Of a stretch of DNA of 64,000 nt, positions 1-38,709 are shown one piece after another. The notes under the pieces are model-generated. The model saw only the letters and a program-made list of their open reading frames with translations, had not been told where the DNA came from and ran no database searches. The translations under genes were made by a program, and so were the position numbers. Numbering within the stretch: position 1 is the first letter of the stretch; each line of letters opens with the position of its first letter. This DNA is from Sipunculus nudus (lineage: Eukaryota; Annelida; Sipuncula; Golfingiida; Sipunculidae), in NCBI GenBank assembly GCA_026874595.1, contig CM049315.1, positions 20,412,164-20,476,163 of the forward strand, in the 5' to 3' direction.

Positions 1-99
1 CGTACATCAGTGTTAAATTAGTGTTGCAATATAAAGATAAATGAATGTTATGATAATTCAGCTAATTTGGGATCAATGTATTAGTATATGAAGATAAGA

Positions 100-262
100 T
101 ATAATATCTGTCGAAGTGGCAACCTAGGTTTGATCCCCGGCGTGGCTATGAAAGTGGGTCGTTATCGTCTGTCCAAGGTCGGTGATTATCTCAGGGTCCG
201 CCGGTTCCCTTCACCTTTACAGACTACCGAACGCCACCATCCGAGCCATGGGGAGTGCCTTA
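100..262 (+). mobile_element. SINE-like repeat (tRNA-type B box)
   Basis: The segment holds 'ggtttgatcccc' near 128-139, close to the RNA polymerase III B box (GGTTCGANTCC), followed by 'gtctgtccaaggtcggtg' at about 169-186. From memory the second string resembles a central block seen in invertebrate SINEs; that is recall, not a search. No poly-A tail or target duplication is clear, so the limits are approximate. It could instead be a fragment of another repeat. Confidence 0.4.
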
Positions 263-263
263 C

Positions 264-1382
264 ATTAGTTAAAATAATTTGATGAATAATGCATGTTAAA
301 TAAACAAGTTTATATAAATATCTTTTCGGAGGTTAAATTGTACAACTGAACGACTAAAAAATTGAAGAGATCTCCACTATTTGTACAAGCCAAATGAAAT
401 AAAAAGGCTTAACCAAATGACAAATTAGCTCCGAACCGCATTGCATTTTACGACTTCTATTTAATTCCTTATCGGGTGTACATGAACCAATGGTTACCTG
501 TGTACTCATACAGCAGACTGTTTCAATAGCAGCGTGTAAAGCATGGAGATAAAAAGACATAAAGCGCATGGAGAAACGTGTCATGGTTCACTTGCTCCAT
601 TCACCGTTTTTTCCCCTCTCTGACACTGGCTCGACAAAATCGCCCATAGTTAGAGAACAATACCGTCAAAATCGTGCAAAAACATCGTTTGACAAATATC
701 GGGAAGTGAGCGATTGGCTTAAGACATCAGTAAAAATTTGTAGTCAAGTATACGACAAGTCAAATACAAGTCTTTGGTTCTCGCTTGTTTTCACATCCGA
801 TCACAAAGGAAGATCCGTCACATAATGGTCCCGATCCTGCACCAAACCCGGGTAATTCAGTTATCAAAGCGACACTCAAAGTTATACACGCACGGACCAT
901 GGGTACGCCATAATACGTCCTTTCATATAGACGGGTGGGTGATGAGAAATAGCATCTGGTCATTGTCACAATTAATCGGCAGACCAAGTTTAACTGAAAT
1001 ATATTCACCAGCAATGGAGCAATGTGCCTTAAAAAAAGTTAACCTGACTTCTTCATGAACAGCTGTAGCCTGTGACTTTGACCTCTTACCTATTGACCCC
1101 AACATGCTTTGGGATATTAACAACACTTCAATAATACTTTTATGAACTATGAATATAATAGGATGATTTATGACAAATTAAATGACCAACAACTTTAATC
1201 TGAGTTCGGTTGGCAATATTTGATTACTGTGCCTAGGTAATCTTCTCGAAACATCAGTGTGCTAAGTTTAATTGAAATATCTTCAATAGAAATGGAGCAA
1301 TGAGCCTAACAAAAAACTATCTATGACTTCTTTATGAGCAAAGGTGGCTTTTAACCTTGGACGTTTTGACTCCCAAGTCACA
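264..1382. other. Intergenic, nothing recognised
   Basis: Several short open frames overlap on both strands, but none shows a domain, signal peptide or splice-site framework. Two stretches (about 960-1070 and 1240-1350) share wording such as 'taactgaaatat...atggagcaatg' and 'gacttctt', suggesting a diverged internal duplication or two copies of a repeat. Confidence 0.5.
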
Positions 1383-1408
1383 GGGGGGGGGGGAGGGGGG
1401 GGGGGGGG
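1383..1408. repeat. Poly-G tract
   Basis: A G homopolymer with one interrupting A. Similar runs lie at 19679-19694, 20014-20026 and 53699-53715. Length is unreliable in any assembly. Confidence 0.9.
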
Positions 1409-2180
1409 TATTTCCGACCCCTAATACAATAAATATATGAAAACAACAAGGTATGTGGTGAGTTATAAATAGTTGACAAAAAAAACTTTAACCTGGGTTG
1501 ACGCCGACGACGCCTGAGGTACGGTACCGTATGAGCTCCCCTGAACTTTTTTCTGGTGAGCCGAACAGAAGGTGAATAGCTTTCTTTACGTACACAATAC
1601 AGACATTTTACTTTAAACATAACGGTGATACAGAAAGAAAAAAAAAATTATATTGACCTGCAGCTGAGCATGCTGCTAACATTCTAAGGAACAGAGTGGT
1701 GACCTAGATCCATATCGAATGAGGGATGTTGTGTATTCTCCGACGCGTACAGATAAATAGAATGTTTACATTGCTTCCCAACCGATATCTCACCCTGATT
1801 AAAGAATAAAAAATTTGAACAAAAGTAAAAGTGAAATCTAGGTTTCTGGAAACGTCTAAAAGAGTATCTATCTGCCCACACGAACTCTGCTCAGTTCATT
1901 TTTTTCGGCTGAATGCCCGTGATATTATACAGCCCCCCCCCCCCCTCCATCTATTGATTGATAACTGAGAATACAATGCATCATCCGGAATCTTCTGCAG
2001 ACCTTAATAATGCCCTTTAATAATATCAAGTATTGAGCTGGGCTGTAACAATATACCGATATATATACCGATTCATATCGATACACCATGTCGATACCGT
2101 TACCGACACGCTTGCATGTTGTATGGTGGCATGGATGAAACACAATGACCCTTAGTTAATGTAATGCAGAAAAAAGTAGA

Positions 2181-2182
<2 letters not shown>
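1409..2182. other. Intergenic, nothing recognised
   Basis: AT-rich sequence with a C run near 1932-1945 and a variant short repeat around 2050-2105 ('atataccgatatatataccg', 'tcgataccgttaccgaca'). No gene or identifiable element was found. Confidence 0.5.

Positions 2183-2240
<58 letters not shown>
2183..2240. repeat. (TA)n microsatellite
   Basis: An uninterrupted TA dinucleotide run of about 29 units. Confidence 0.95.
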
Positions 2241-2243
<3 letters not shown>

Positions 2244-2291
2244 AGTTATAACAGTTGTGTATTGCAAAAAAAGTTAATTTGGATATATATA

Positions 2292-2796
2292 CAGTAGAAC
2301 GCCTGCTAACGGCCACGCCTCAATAACGGTCAATACGTCTATAACGGTCAGATTTTCCGGTCCCGAATTTTTGAGCGTTATATATTTCATAATCATTTTG
2401 TTGTCAATTACGGTCACTCCTCTATTCCGTATTACGGCCAGGTCTCTCGGTCCCGCATGCCGGGAAACGCCTCAATTACGGTCAGGGGCAGGTAACCACT
2501 CGACCGTGACTGAGTTGTTCTCACTTTGACCATTATGGCTACCAAGAATTTCGAATCTGCCTAACAAGATGAAATTGTGAACTCAAAAGTGTGTAACAAA
2601 CAGTCTTCCATAACTGCCTTCTTTAACCAGATGTACCCTGTATATACGTTTATTTTGTTGATTGTAATAAAGATTTGAACATGGTTTCGTGTTACATTTA
2701 AACCCCCCTATCCTGGTCAAGTCCTGTATTACGGCCACTCCTGTATTACGGCCACTTTCATCCAGTCCCGATGGTGACCGTAATACAGGCGTTCTA

Positions 2797-2799
<3 letters not shown>
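2292..2799. mobile_element. pogo/Tigger-like MITE, TA-flanked
   Basis: The left end reads 'cagtagaacgcctg' and the right end 'caggcgttctactg', an exact inverted terminal repeat that continues into the flanking TATA. A TA dinucleotide borders each side (2290-2291 and 2800-2801), as expected of Tc1/mariner-type insertion, and the CAGTNGAAC start is typical of pogo/Tigger elements. The interior repeats 'attacggtca/ataacggtca' motifs in both orientations. At 508 bp with no transposase frame it is non-autonomous. Confidence 0.8.

Positions 2800-2854
<55 letters not shown>
2800..2854. repeat. (TA)n microsatellite
   Basis: A TA run beginning exactly at the TA that flanks the right end of the preceding transposable element, so the element inserted at the edge of the microsatellite or the run grew from its target duplication. 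Confidence 0.95.
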
Positions 2855-2856
<2 letters not shown>

Positions 2857-3005
2857 CTTTTACTCAGAACGTATGGGCTATCGCTTGAAGTGTATTGCAA
2901 CACGTATTGTACCAGAATAAGCTGACAGAAAACGAGCCCTTGTATGAATTATGTCTATCTGTGTGCCACAGCTTTGTAGATGTACTAAACGCTGTATACC
3001 ATATA

Positions 3006-3823
3006 CAGTAGAGCGCCGTATTTCCGAATGCCGAATTTCCGAAAATTCGTTTTTCCGAAAATTAAAATGGCGAACCAAAAATGTATTGTATTTCCGAAAT
3101 ATATTTCATGTACATGTATGTAAAAACCTAAAATGAATATTGTAATTACGTGTCACAAGGCCTGCAGTCATGTGATTAAGCCAAGTGGTGACCCTAATTA
3201 ATTAGTTCTTGGCCGATGTTGTCGACGGGGCAAAGGTGTGAAAACTACCGATATCCCCGCAACGCTCGGCCCCCTGTACCCCTAACAAGCGACAAAGCAG
3301 TTTATCCAAGAGCACTTGTATGTTATCAATCACATCTCGTTCGTACTGAAGCAAGCGGAGTTCGTCGGCTTGGGACAGGATGTCATGCCAAATAACTGAG
3401 CAGTTTACTCGCATCAGCATTGGTGAGGTATAATATATTAAACGCTTGTGCTCGAGCAGATTTATAATGTCCCGGTCTTCAATTACGTAGATCGATAAGA
3501 AACACCGTGTTCCTTGGCGATGTAATTTGGCCTTTCCCTCCAGTGAATTTGATGAAAAAAAAGATCATGCACGTATCCATAAAACCAGGTTAGACTGATC
3601 TTTGCCAATTATGCTCAGCAATAATCAAATATTTTTTATACGTCCACGTCGTCAATCACGAATATCAGAAAGAAACACCGTGTTTCTCGGGTAAAATGGC
3701 ATTAAGTTAATCATTAACTGTCGTACTAACTTGCCGCTAGACCCTTGTCCGCATTTCCGAATGTTCGTTTTTACGAACAAAAAACTTGTCCCTCGACCCT
3801 TTCGGAAAAACGGCGCTCTACTG
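3006..3823. mobile_element. Second pogo/Tigger-like element, TA-flanked
   Basis: Left end 'cagtagagcgccgtatttcc' and right end 'ggaaaaacggcgctctactg' are inverted repeats with one mismatch, and TA borders both sides (3004-3005, 3824-3825). The 818-bp interior contains several 'tttccgaa' boxes near the left end and matching 'ttacgaa/ttcggaa' boxes near the right. A 72-codon minus-strand frame (3202-3420) inside it is not identifiable; it might be a transposase remnant. The element lies about 200 bp from the previous one but has different terminal sequence. Confidence 0.8.
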
Positions 3824-3825
3824 TA

Positions 3826-5957
3826 TATTAAAGTATCGTGTCAAGGCCGTTAAAGCCAAGTCCCTAGGCTGCAATCATCCGCGGTGACGATTGGTCCCAG
3901 GTAAAAGCTCGTGTTGACCAGCCTGTCGTGTAACTGGGCGTTTTCGAGTGATATATAGATGTTTTTTTTACTGTTGCGTGCGTGAGACGTACAGCTTAAT
4001 AACTTTCGCTTTGACTTGTTATTTATTTAACTCAGCGTCTCACGCTCTCCGTAGTAAAAAAAATCTTTATATTCCCCGTAAGTTCTCAATTTACACGACA
4101 GCTGCCTGTGAGCTTAGGGATTGTCAGATCCTTGACAAATACAAATAAGGTAGAACGACTGATCTTACATGTTCCCACAAGACTTCTATATTTGTAAGAC
4201 TGTGACACGAGTTTTCCCGCGGTACGTATGCTTCGAGTCTGCGGGGAAGTCAAGGTAGGCGATATCAGTATGAATGCCTAATGCCAAGTGGCAAACCAAA
4301 AAAAAATTGCTGCATGTAATCTGTCTTCATTGTTGTTTTTTTTGTGTGTAACTTAATTATTTAGACTTTGACCAAAATGCTCATCTGCCTTGCATTAGTC
4401 TTGCCGCCTTAGTCTAATGAGTGACAATATGGATAGGTCATTAGGATGACAAGAATTAACAGGTATTCGTCCGCTTACCACCGGGATTTCCTGACCATTC
4501 AGGGTGTCCCTTGAGACACATTGCAGATAAGAATTAAAGTAAGGTCATCTCCAGGCTACTGAAGACATATAGGAATTGTATAGAAGCACTTGAGGCATGT
4601 TAAGATGAAAAATGTTTCATTGGTTTAGGCGGATGTACATATATATAACTGTAACAATTACCTCTACAGTTCTACAAGAGTGTTGTGAATGTGTTCAAAA
4701 ATAACGCGTCTAAATAACAATAATTATTCAGTAACAACAGTTATAACAGAAACGTGATTGATTGTGCAGGGAATATTTATAGGTCAGTATAGTGGATTAT
4801 AGGCTTAATTATGGAAATACAAGAAATTATGGGAGGCAAATGTTTTAATAGGAAAAATACAGGTAATACCGGAGTCAGTGGAATCCCTAGGAACGTCCAA
4901 CACTGTCTATAGAAAAACATGCATTCACAGACAGGTTAGCCAAGATTACAAGCTGGAGACTGTCAACACACCGCATTGGTACTGGTGAAATGTTATTTCA
5001 TGTTATTTTACTCAGCTGAAACCTGTACGAGCAGAATATAATCATGAGTCGATATAGCATAGCTTTGGAAAATAATGTTATTATAATAACAATCATAATG
5101 CGGGAAAATTAGTGATAGAGAATACCTATGAATGCGTGTCTGACTGTATATGAGTGTTCTCTTAAAGAGCTGAATGGGAACTCCCGTTTTTTTTTTTTTT
5201 TTTTTGCTAAATTACCAAATATACTAATCAATGATAATAAAAAAAACATTCGCATCATGCCTTTCCTAGATTCTTAATTAATTAAGTGTATTTATTTCTG
5301 AGATTTTTTATTATAAAAATATAAAAGCTGTTGAGCGAAGGTATATTTTTTATTAAATTGAATACACAAGACGGAATTCTTCATTATATTTCTCACGGCA
5401 ATGATGCAGTTTAATGAAAGGGAAAAGGAACTTGTGTATCATGCACCTGTCCCGGGTAATCCTGCATTTAACGTAGATCAGGTGATTTTTAGGGGCCTAA
5501 ATGATCCCCACAAACATGGCTGGCACTTCACACCTAATAACATGGACTAAAGTGAAAGTTGTTATGGACGGACCGTTCAGGGACGCACTGAGGTGGGAAA
5601 CAAGCCCTGGAAATTCGAGCGAAAGCGGCCGAAATTTAGGACCATTGGCAGTATCAATATTTAGTTCACAACATCGGCCCACAGCAGTGAAATATTGTTT
5701 TTTTTTTTTTTCGCCATCGACGCACCGGGAGACTACCATATGTCCCGGTAGAAACGTTCCGCCTTTGAACCATTCATACAACATCGCTTTAATTGTGATA
5801 CATGGCATGATGTATCTCTCGTGAGATTTTGAGTGGTTTGCTTTAAGCCCTGCCATATAACGCCTAGCTTTAGTTAGAATATGTTGGGTTGTGTACATCA
5901 GTGTATGCTCGAAACCTTGTTTAAGTTTTAAAAGTAAATTTATGTTATTTTTTCAAG
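3826..5957. other. Upstream flank of the receptor gene
   Basis: No coding feature is supported. A 133-codon minus-strand frame (5497-5898) overlaps a 107-codon plus-strand frame here; neither resembles a known family. A T homopolymer lies at 5188-5205. A pyrimidine stretch ending 'tttcaag' at 5951-5957 could be the acceptor of a first coding exon, which would place the promoter and a non-coding 5' exon somewhere in this interval or beyond. No core promoter could be identified. Confidence 0.4.
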
Positions 5958-5981
5958 AGAAGGAAGACCATTTGTGCGGAA

Positions 5982-32692
<26,711 letters not shown>

Positions 32693-32864
32693 GAAAATTG
32701 AAACCAAGCTGTTAATGTAGCCTAAAATGTGAAACATGTTCACGGGCCTTAATATAAACAGGTTTTGCACAAAGTTTATCGACGTTTTGGTGATAACGTC
32801 TGCTTATATCGCCCAATCACAAACTTATATGAGGGTGTGATAAAGATTTTGCCCTTTGACCGTG

Positions 32865-33182
32865 TCGACATGGGGGTGTTTAAAAGCAGATCTTGCCCAC
32901 AAACTGTGCCACAAAAGCGTGTTTAGTGCCCTACGTTGGTGTTTAGAAGGCAGATTTCGACCATATACATTGCCACACATGGGTGTTTAGAAAGCAGATT
33001 TAACCCACACAACCGTACGGCACGGGGGTGTTTAGCAAGCAGATTTCTACCACAAACCTTGCCGACATGAGGTTGTTTAGGATACAGATATCTGCACACT
33101 AAACTGTGCCATACATGTGTGTTAAGAAGGCAGATTTTGCTCACACAACTGTGCCACACGGGGGTGTTTAGAAAGCAAGTGA
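32865..33182. repeat. ~45-bp minisatellite in receptor 3' UTR
   Basis: Seven or so units of 'ggtgtttagaaagcagattt' plus 'cacaactgtgccacac' recur at about 32871, 32936, 32979, 33025, 33070, 33117 and 33161, 43-46 bp apart after the first. The block begins about 175 nt after the receptor stop. A 91-codon minus-strand frame here is repeat translation. Confidence 0.9.
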
Positions 33183-33260
33183 AGTGTGATATGTGCATCA
33201 GGACTACTCATTCCTGGCGGTGTTTTATTTCACCCTAATGTGCCGTGTTCCACGATGTTC

Positions 33261-33266
33261 AATAAA
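33261..33266 (+). terminator. Candidate polyadenylation signal of receptor
   Basis: First canonical AATAAA after the stop codon, about 570 nt downstream. Using it would place the 45-bp minisatellite inside the mature 3' UTR. Later AATAAA hexamers also exist, so the true end is unproven. Confidence 0.35.
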
Positions 33267-33698
33267 CGCATATCTAACGCTATGAAAGCTGATATTTCTA
33301 CCGTTTCACCATATTTTTAGAACACCTGGTGAATTACATGTGTTGTTGAAGACAGTCTTACAATATATTACACGACGGTATGATTACTATTTCTGACATA
33401 ATTTTTTAGATTTTCATCGTCAGTGGAAAATTTTTACATTTATTGGTATTGTATAATTGTTATAATACATTAAACTTTACTTATGTTTTAATATAAATTA
33501 CATGTGGTGATATTATAATAATTGACGTCGTACGTAATAACGGCCAACATGCGAATTTGCTGAGAAATTTATTGTTCAAAGAAACTATTTTCTAAAATGT
33601 AATTTAAAACAGTTAAACGTTCATCGGTTTTTCTGCTTTGTCTCAGTATATACCAGCACGCCTATATTTTCTATATATTTCCTTATGAAACAAAATTA

Positions 33699-33702
<4 letters not shown>

Positions 33703-33740
<38 letters not shown>
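33703..33740. repeat. (TA)n microsatellite
   Basis: A TA run of 19 units. Confidence 0.95.
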
Positions 33741-33743
<3 letters not shown>

Positions 33744-34463
33744 CCTATTAATTCTATAGCATTTAAACTATAATCTAAAAATAAAAAAAAAATAAAAAAA
33801 AAATTTCTCCTATATTTTCAGCATTTAAATTAAAATTTCCTATATTTTCCTATATGTCTTCATTGCACAATCGTGTTTCTGGTATTATTGTTATTACGGA
33901 TTCATTACAGTTATATAAACCGCTTATTACTGAAATTGTTGCAGTTATACAAGTAAAGCATCAAAGTCAATTAAACAGACCAGTAGGTGCTGTTTGGAGA
34001 ATGGATGATCATGTCAAATGACCGGGTAAACCATTATTCTGCAGCGAAACTCCTACATTTACTTTCTTTATGTTTGGCCGAAAATTTCTATACACTCCTA
34101 AATATTGTCACAGGTTATCCTATAAACTACCTATTTTTTTATCTGGGGCCTGGTGACAGACCTGATATACGTTTTCCAATTACCATTCAACGATTGCTGG
34201 TTTTTTTTTGGCAGGAAAGAAAATCAGATACTACATACAAATGCCTTGATCCTTAAATGCCCTAAGCTTCGTTAGCTAGTCCAGTTAAACACATTGTATT
34301 AATTAGTTCCGTGTCACTGATATATATGACTTACCATAACACAAATTCCAAAATTTTACCATTATTGTAAATTCCCTTTCTTGTACAATAATATTTTCGG
34401 ATTAAATAAATGTGTTAAAACAATACCTGTTGTTATTGCCTAAGCACTTGTCATGAAATAGCC

Positions 34464-34465
<2 letters not shown>

Positions 34466-34505
<40 letters not shown>
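34466..34505. repeat. (GA)n microsatellite
   Basis: A GA run of about 20 units. Confidence 0.95.
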
Positions 34506-34508
<3 letters not shown>

Positions 34509-36161
34509 AGAGACGGGGGTATATACAGTCATATTCTAAATCTTTAAAGGATTCAGCCCAAGATCCGGCCTTCATTCCTGCATGTGTAACTCACATGGCA
34601 AAATGTAAGGGCGCAGAAGCTGAACGGTTTGCGATATATAAAGATATACAGAAATTCAGATTATACTAGTAAAATCGAACACTCTAAATAATACCAATAT
34701 ATTATATAAAGTTGACCTAATTGTAACAATGGCTTTCAATCTTGGTCACATGTCCTCTGATGGCGGTTAAAAATAAGCCTAATGGGGTAAATATATGGTG
34801 GCTATTTGTGGCTCTTCAGGTTAACAAAGTAATCTAGATGGCCAGATGGAGACGAACCATATCGAAATTTCTGCCCCCTAACGGTGACAGTCAGCACTAG
34901 TGAACTCCAAACGTAACACCAAAAACGACAAAGTCACAAAATCCAATGAATTGTGGAATTTATTAGTTCACTTTGTTCAAAATATATAATCAATGCGACA
35001 CACTTATTATATATCCGCGTTAGAGAGGTGTTTCATAAAGTCATTCCCCAATCTTTAGCAAAACACGAGCAACTTTTTATCAATGAAATTTCGGGCTTGT
35101 CCTCTGCATTATTAACAAATAGTTTGTAGTTGCAGAAAAACAATTGGGAACCCATGCACATATGTGATGCATAAAAATGTATTTGTTATGTGTCTTGTAG
35201 CGTGCATGTTGATTTTTAATAATGAGAAGTGTCACGTGTAATATACGAATAAATGTCATATGGATAACCACATGTAATGCACAGAAATTGTAAACGATAT
35301 ACAAAAGTTCAGAACTGTACAAACTTTCACCAAACACTGACACTTTTTTTAGTTTGAATGTAACAAACGTAATTGTATGAAGAAGGTTTAGCAAAAACAG
35401 TTCAGCATTATCGTGCCAGTTATCTATATAGGTAAAATAAGCAGAAATCACATGTTTAGAAAATATATAAATAAATAATATAAGTTAAATTAAATGAATA
35501 AACATTTATTTAAATAAATACTATATAAACAATTTTTTAAACAAACCCTGATGTAATGCAAAAAAAAAATAACCTGAAAAAATAGATTTACCTTGCTTTA
35601 AATAATTATTTTCTGATACGTAACTGATTCACTTAGTCCTAAAAATTTAGTCTTAAGTGCACAAACAAATTTCTGACTGCTATATAGCAATCTACTTAAT
35701 ACAATTTTTAGCATGTTTGGTGGTACAAACCTCCCAAAACGTCAATTTCTTGCACCACCTACGGTGATTTGTTTCGCCAAGTATTTCTAAACACAAATGC
35801 TCAGCAATAATGGATGCAGTTAAAGTTGCCACAATATCAGGTGTTTTGACTCTAACTTTTAATAGTGCAACCGCATCAGAATCGCTGCGGCGAACAGCAC
35901 TTAGGTCACTGCCCAACCCTGCATTTCGCCAGGGTATCGTTTGAAGCGCCACCTGTCGTATATGAAATAAAACTGGCCTTCTAGTGCGAAATTATGAAAA
36001 GGTTATATGCTGGGGCTTATTATAAACTTTATAATGAATATTTTACGGTGACCCGGATAGGAAACAAAATATTATTTTTATTGAATGTTCACACGATATG
36101 TTGCGTGCTCACGTGCTATATTTCTAGCTATACAGCTAAACCCCTAATTTAGGAATTTACG

Positions 36162-36165
<4 letters not shown>

Positions 36166-36207
<42 letters not shown>
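36166..36207. repeat. (TA)n microsatellite
   Basis: A TA run of 21 units. Confidence 0.95.
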
Positions 36208-36209
<2 letters not shown>

Positions 36210-37753
36210 TAAATTAAATATAAGTATCTGTTCCTTCCGTACAATATGTGAGAGAATTTATTGAATCCAAAATGTTTGTGCTTATTCTCATTATGTGTGT
36301 GTGTGTTTTGTTTTAAATTCTACAGCAGCTTTCTCTGCTTCAGACAAGGATTTAATCGGATATACCGAACATTTACCCAAACGTTTTTTATTTGTCCTAG
36401 GTCTTATTGAACACAAACATACATATTTTAGGATCAGGATTTAAGTTAAGGGTTACATAACTTCGGTTATACCGAATATTTAAATATACCGAATGTTCCT
36501 TTGTCTTATGCATTAGAATTCGCGGAAAACCTTTTTCTTTTATAGCCATGGGTTAGAGTTGTGGTTTAGGGTTTATTCCTTGCAGTAAACGGACCGAACA
36601 TCTAAAACCAATGTATTTAAATATTTAAGGGTGAAAAATATAGATTTTAGTGTTATGTTTACATTTATCGTGTGTTCAAGACAGCTATCGCGTGCGCACA
36701 ATCGAGACACTCGCGCGATCAAAATATACTTTTCTATACGAGACACCGTAATTTATTGTTTGCATAATAATTTATACCGGTGAGTCCAATCTCACACAAA
36801 TGTATGAATATGTATAGAGAACGAAAACGCAATAATAACGATGAGCGAAACTTTAATCGTTTGAAATTAAATGTTTGTAAGGTTATACAGAACATATGCA
36901 GAGTCATATACATGTATCTGTAATTTGTTTGCCATCTTATTTTGCTGGTTCTGTCAGTGTATGTTGATACTAAGTCCTTACACATAATTAAGTTTAGGTC
37001 AGCAAATTAAGGAACGTACGTACTATAATGATGTAGGAAAGGCTTTCATTGCATCTAGAAAACAACATTTTATCATTATTAACATTTCTTGTTTCACCGA
37101 TAATGCAATTTAAGTCTAAGATTCCATGTTTCTTTGTCTAATTTATGTATTTGACTGATGTCAGCGCTTTTCGTTGTGGCCACAGAGATGTGGAAAGCAC
37201 TCCGACATTTGTTATTGATATCAGACACCACAGTTAAAAATCGTTACTGTTGGTCTTTCGATGGATAAAATGTGCCAAATTTCTGATTTTAAATTTTTGT
37301 TTCTGTTTCTTTGTGAAAACGATCTTATGGCAAGATAATAAATGATCATGTTTACATAATAAAAAAACATATTGTTACAAGATGATATGATGTTAAAGAT
37401 CGATGATGATGATGATGATGATGACGATAATAATAATGATTAATATTAAAAATAATAATTAACATCATCATCAACAACACCATTATCATCTTCATCGTAA
37501 TTAATAATCATAATAATTTTAAACATAATCATTATTGCAATCATAATCAAAAACATAAGCATTATAATATTCAGTGAAAATAATTTGAAATTGTTCAAGC
37601 CGGCCCACTCCTCAGGTAAAAACTGAAATGATAATGTGTGAATTTAGTCCGTTTAAATTAGCTGGATTAAGCTTGGGTTATTGGGTTCGTTAAGGTTCAG
37701 GTGGCTATTGTGTTTATTTGATGGGGATTTGTAGGATTACTTAATATTACACA

Positions 37754-37755
<2 letters not shown>
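36208..37755. other. Intergenic, nothing recognised
   Basis: AT-rich; contains a short (GAT)n tract at 37400-37430 within a wider AT/GAT-rich low-complexity zone up to about 37560. No coding feature. Confidence 0.5.

Positions 37756-37815
<60 letters not shown>
37756..37815. repeat. (TA)n microsatellite
   Basis: A TA run of 30 units. Confidence 0.95.
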
Positions 37816-37818
<3 letters not shown>

Positions 37819-37921
37819 GAAAAAAAAGAGTTTCTATTAATGACATAAACACAAGACAGGATATATTCGACTTAACGGCAAAAGAGTTAATTAGTTGAAG
37901 ACCATTTTTTTCCTCTTCAAA

Positions 37922-38248
37922 CTAAGATATAGCAGGTGTTTCTGGTGTGTTTCCCCGGCTGCCTCCAAAAGGAACCCTGCTTCTCCGGGAATTATCCAAT
38001 TTTAGATGCATACTTTGACCTTCGCCGCTTACATCAATGATTATGTCCCACACGTGAGCGCTTGCCAGATCAGGGTGCGAAACCACGGTTGTATATACGA
38101 GGTGTAATAAAGTGTCATTAACCGGGACAGTCGTACAGGTAAGAATATTATAGATAAGTAACACTGAAATCACCACCATTTCACAAAGGCCTAACGAATA
38201 CAACCTACTGTTACATTTCGCTTTATCAGTGACCTCATAATGACTCAA
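37922..38248 (-). CDS. Possible secreted or membrane ORF, unknown
   Basis: A 108-codon frame, not recognised. Its first third has a hydrophobic stretch ('MVVISVLLIYNILTC', residues 24-38) like a signal peptide or anchor, followed by 'HVWDIIIDVSGEGQSMHLKL', which looks like folded protein sequence rather than repeat translation. No splice donor, upstream promoter or homologue could be established. It may be a chance frame, a first exon of a minus-strand gene or a remnant of a retrocopy. Confidence 0.25.
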   Translation of the reverse strand: MSHYEVTDKAKCNSRLYSLGLCEMVVISVLLIYNILTCTTVPVNDTLLHLVYTTVVSHPDLASAHVWDIIIDVSGEGQSMHLKLDNSRRSRVPFGGSRGNTPETPAIS

Positions 38249-38330
38249 ATGTTTTGTAGGTGTGCTGTTCAGTGTTTGTCAGTTTGGGTTTCTGGTTACG
38301 TAATATGTTATATGATTTTTTGGAAGAGGC

Positions 38331-38433
38331 CAAACAGCCGGCAGTGTGCCGTTAGTTTAGTCCACAGGCTAAACAGCCGGCAGAGAAATTAACCTTGCCG
38401 GCAGTCTAGCACACAGGCTAAACTGCCGGCAAA
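38331..38433. repeat. Short GCCGGCA-containing repeats
   Basis: 'aggccaaacagccggcag', 'aggctaaacagccggcag' and 'aggctaaactgccggcaa' occur at about 38330, 38366 and 38416, with a further 'cttgccggcagtc' between. GCCGGC is itself palindromic, so the block can pair in several ways. Confidence 0.7.
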
Positions 38434-38709
38434 TGAATGCATCCTCTATTTAAGAGTTAAACTCTTTACTTTCCATTAATATTTTGAAAATGAGCTGACA
38501 CAGTGACAGTATAGTGCTGACTTACCAAATAACATATTTTGCTGGTCTATATGTAATGAGTATGTCGAGTAGATATTAAAAGTGCACATTTTGTGATATT
38601 TATAGGGTAGTTTTATATAGATTTATAGGAATTAGACTGAGGTTCATCTGTTAATATACTGGTGTGGTTATGAGCAAACAAACAATGTGTGAAAGCACAA
38701 ACAACTCAT

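Larger units (their letters stand above)
33267..36165. other. Intergenic between receptor and transporter, part 1
   Basis: No gene is supported. Contains TA and GA microsatellites listed separately and an A-rich stretch at 33780-33802. A 123-codon (35080-35451) and an 86-codon (35692-35952) minus-strand frame have no recognisable family or splice framework. Confidence 0.5.

Noticed and set aside
2583-2903. 106-codon minus-strand frame with a Tyr-Ile run
   Set aside because: It reads through the TA microsatellite and the end of a MITE.
5497-5898. 133-codon minus-strand frame upstream of the receptor
   Set aside because: No family features, no splice framework, overlapped by an equally plausible plus-strand frame, and directly in the probable 5' flank of the receptor.
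32923-33198. 91-codon minus-strand frame with repeated 'LLNTHVWH'-like units
   Set aside because: It is the translation of the 45-bp minisatellite after the receptor stop codon.
35080-35451. 123-codon minus-strand hydrophobic frame
   Set aside because: AT-rich composition produces hydrophobic residues by chance; no signal for a gene family or flanking exons.
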